NCBI RefSeq assembly: GCF_018614135.1 | Contig: NZ_JAGGOW010000152.1 | Coordinates: forward strand, 1-64,000 | DNA: 64,000 bases | Source of the DNA: Streptomyces sp. ISL-66 | Lineage (GTDB): Bacteria; Actinomycetota; Actinomycetes; Streptomycetales; Streptomycetaceae | Direction of reading: 5' to 3' | Part shown: positions 62,084-64,000 of the stretch, piece by piece | Layout of the letters: each line of letters starts with the position of its first letter | How positions within the stretch are numbered: the stretch's first letter is position 1 | Program-made: the position numbers and the translations under genes | The notes under the pieces: generated by a model | What the model was told of the DNA's origin: nothing | Databases searched by the model: none | Seen by the model: only the letters and a program-made list of their open reading frames with translations

Positions 62084-64000
62084 GTGGAGATGGCTACCGA
62101 GCGGGATGCCCCGACTGCCGCTGTCGTGGTCGACCCGGACGGCATGGTGAGCGGCTGGAGCGAGGGCGGGCGGCTGCTGCTGGGCTGGACGGCGCAGGAG
62201 ACCGTGGGGCGGCCCGTGACCGACCTGCTGGTCGATCCCCGACCCGAGTCCCCCGAGTCCCCCGAGAACCGCGGCAGCGTCTGCGACTCCACGGGAGTCG
62301 TCCCGCTGCGCCACCGGGACGGTTCCACGGTGGACGCCGTGGTGACCGCTCATCCGCTGAGCGGTGAGGACGGCCGCGCGCTGGGCCACGTGGTGACCGT
62401 CCAGCCGTGGGGACGCCGCCCTGTGATCGCCGACCGGGCCTTCGAGCAGTGTCCCTTCGCGCTGGGCGTCTACGACCCTGAGCTGCGGTTCCTGTGGGTC
62501 AACTCCTCCGCGTGCCGGGTGATGGCGCACTCCGAGGAGCAGGTGCTCGGTGAGAAGTACCGCGAGCTGTTCCCCCAGCTGGACGACATGGCGTACACCA
62601 ACCGGCTCTCCGAGGTGGCGAGGACGGGCGAGCCCGCACGCCTCATCACCGTCTTCCGCCCGCTCGGCAGCAACTACGCCAACGCCTGGGCCACCAGCAT
62701 GTGGCCCGTCCGGGATGGCGAGGGCAGGATCCGCGCGATCGCCAACTGGGGATTCGACATGAGCGCCGAGTACTGGGCTCGGCAACGCCTGCTCATCCTC
62801 AACGAGGCCAGCGGTGGCATCGGCCGGACGCTCGACGTGATCGGCACCGCCCGGGAACTGGCCAGGACCCCGGTCCCGGGATTCGCCGACCTCGTCAGCG
62901 TGGATCTCTTCGACGAGGTGCTGCGCGGGGAGGAACCGCCCTCCGCGTCCGCGTTCACCCCCGGCGAGGCCATCGCGCTCAGCCGTGCGGCCCAGCACAG
63001 CGCGAAGGAGGACACCGACCGGGCGCCGGGGCCCACCACCTCCGTCGGCCACGCTCCCGGTTCCATCGCCGCCCGCTGCATGGCCACCGGCAGGTCCGCG
63101 GTCGAGCTCGTCGCCGAGCCCGGCCAGGGCGGCGAATGGGCCTTCGGGCCCGGGCTCGCCGCCGACCCGGCCCACTGGCCACCGGGCAACCCGTTGATCG
63201 ACGGGTCGATCGCCGCGGACGGACTGACCGGCCGGATCACCGTGCCGCTGCGGGCGCGCGGCGCGATGCTCGGCGTCGTCGCCTTCTCCCGCCGCGACCG
63301 GCCCGAGGCCTTCACCGCCGACGACCTGATCCTCGCCGAAGAGCTGACCGCCAAGGCGGCCGTCGCCATCGACAACGCCCGCCGGTACTCGCGCGAGCGC
63401 ACGACCGCGCTGACCCTGCAACGCAGCCTGCTGCCGCAGGGGCTGCCTAGCCAGGAGGCGGTCGAGGTGGCATCCCGCTACCTGCCCGGCGGATCCGGCG
63501 CGGAAGTGGGCGGTGACTGGTTCGACGTCGTTCCGCTGTCCGGCGCCCGGGTCGCCCTGGTCGTCGGCGATGTCGTCGGCCACGGCCTGTACGCCTCGGC
63601 CAGCATGGGCCGGCTGCGCACGGCGGTCCGCACCCTCGCCGACATCGACCTACCGCCGGACGAGCTGCTGACCCACCTCGACGACCTGATCATCCACCTG
63701 TCCAGCGACCTCCAGCCGGCCGGCCACTTCGAGCCGACCGGCGAGTTCGGGGCAACCTGCCTGTACGCGGTCTACGACCCGGTGTCCCGCCGCTTGACGC
63801 TGGCGAGCGCCGGTCATCCGATGCCGCTGATCATCTCCCCGGACAGCACCAGGACATCCGTACGCGCGCAGCCGGGACCGCCGCTCGGCATCGGCGGGCT
63901 GCCTTTCGAGGCCACCGAGGTCGAACTGCCCGAGGGCAGCCTGCTCGCCCTCTACACCGACGGACTCGTGAAGAGCCGCGAGCGCGACGTCGACCAGGGC
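62084..64000 (+). CDS. PAS-GAF-SpoIIE (PP2C) serine phosphatase, truncated by window edge
   Basis: At least 639 residues, still open at the window end. Order: a first PAS domain (about 12-105, VVVDPDGMVSGWSEGGRLLLGWT), a second PAS (about 115-225, GVYDPELRFLWVNSSACRVM), a GAF domain (about 235-445, RITVPLRARGAMLGVVAFSR, ADDLILAEELTAKAAVAIDNARRY), then the SpoIIE/PP2C domain (from about 450, LQRSLLPQGLPSQEAVEVASRYLPGG, GGDWFDVVPL, VGDVVGHG, LYTDGLVKSRE). These phosphatases reactivate anti-anti-sigma factors in partner-switching pathways; a HATPase domain may follow beyond the edge. The GTG at 62084 has GGAGG 8 bases upstream; an in-frame ATG follows two codons later. Confidence 0.93.
   Translation, partial: MEMATERDAPTAAVVVDPDGMVSGWSEGGRLLLGWTAQETVGRPVTDLLVDPRPESPESPENRGSVCDSTGVVPLRHRDGSTVDAVVTAHPLSGEDGRALGHVVTVQPWGRRPVIADRAFEQCPFALGVYDPELRFLWVNSSACRVMAHSEEQVLGEKYRELFPQLDDMAYTNRLSEVARTGEPARLITVFRPLGSNYANAWATSMWPVRDGEGRIRAIANWGFDMSAEYWARQRLLILNEASGGIGRTLDVIGTARELARTPVPGFADLVSVDLFDEVLRGEEPPSASAFTPGEAIALSRAAQHSAKEDTDRAPGPTTSVGHAPGSIAARCMATGRSAVELVAEPGQGGEWAFGPGLAADPAHWPPGNPLIDGSIAADGLTGRITVPLRARGAMLGVVAFSRRDRPEAFTADDLILAEELTAKAAVAIDNARRYSRERTTALTLQRSLLPQGLPSQEAVEVASRYLPGGSGAEVGGDWFDVVPLSGARVALVVGDVVGHGLYASASMGRLRTAVRTLADIDLPPDELLTHLDDLIIHLSSDLQPAGHFEPTGEFGATCLYAVYDPVSRRLTLASAGHPMPLIISPDSTRTSVRAQPGPPLGIGGLPFEATEVELPEGSLLALYTDGLVKSRERDVDQG

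Overview
The window looks like a Streptomyces chromosome segment. It has very high GC with GC-rich third codon positions, GTG and TTG starts, and strong GGAGG-type ribosome sites. Initiator tRNAs lack an encoded CCA, there are many secreted Tat/Sec polysaccharide hydrolases, and several small proteins belong to families mostly seen in streptomycetes. No insertion sequence, phage gene, CRISPR array or rRNA is visible.

Left part (1-9.1 kb): a secreted phosphoesterase with a Pro-Thr linker; B12-independent methionine synthase (metE) behind a cobalamin riboswitch; then, between two identical inverted initiator-tRNA genes, a three-gene minus-strand operon. It encodes a family 2B encapsulin shell with a cyclic-nucleotide-binding-like domain, 2-methylisoborneol synthase and geranyl diphosphate C-methyltransferase, that is, the earthy odorant 2-MIB pathway with its own protein nanocompartment.

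Middle part (9.1-35.8 kb): mostly housekeeping, stress and cell-wall genes. They include a CYP152-type P450 peroxygenase, two YbdK-type carboxylate-amine ligases, CHAP, Rpf-like and I36 secreted proteins, a class II glutamine amidotransferase, a DD-peptidase-like hydrolase, an MFS exporter, a STAS protein, a glycosyltransferase, an Orn/Lys/Arg-type decarboxylase with an M20 amidohydrolase, a CBS protein, an S9 peptidase, a phytoene-dehydrogenase-like flavoprotein, an SDR, a zinc alcohol dehydrogenase and several small membrane or charged proteins. Several are preceded by a GNNT-N14/15-GGGTA(G/C) element resembling SigB-type promoters, twice so close to the start codon that a leaderless mRNA is expected.

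Right part (35.8-62 kb): a plant-cell-wall degradation island. A nine-gene minus-strand run (45.6 to 35.9 kb) encodes a BxlEFG-like ABC importer, GH30 and GH10 xylanases, a Gfo/Idh/MocA dehydrogenase, a PmoA-like protein, a cupin and a CBM13-GH62 arabinofuranosidase; many junctions are start/stop overlaps. Divergent from it are a BxlR-like LacI regulator and a cytoplasmic GH3 glycosidase. A second LacI (CebR-like) regulator faces a GH6-GH6-GH10/CBM13-CE1 operon across an array of GGAAGCGCTTCC operators. A GH127-GH2 pair follows, with a lac-like operator inside its promoter. Together these genes would depolymerise xylan, arabinoxylan and cellulose outside the cell, import xylo-oligosaccharides, and hydrolyse them inside.

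The right edge is a truncated PAS-GAF-SpoIIE phosphatase. All functional calls are from sequence reading only; no database search was run.
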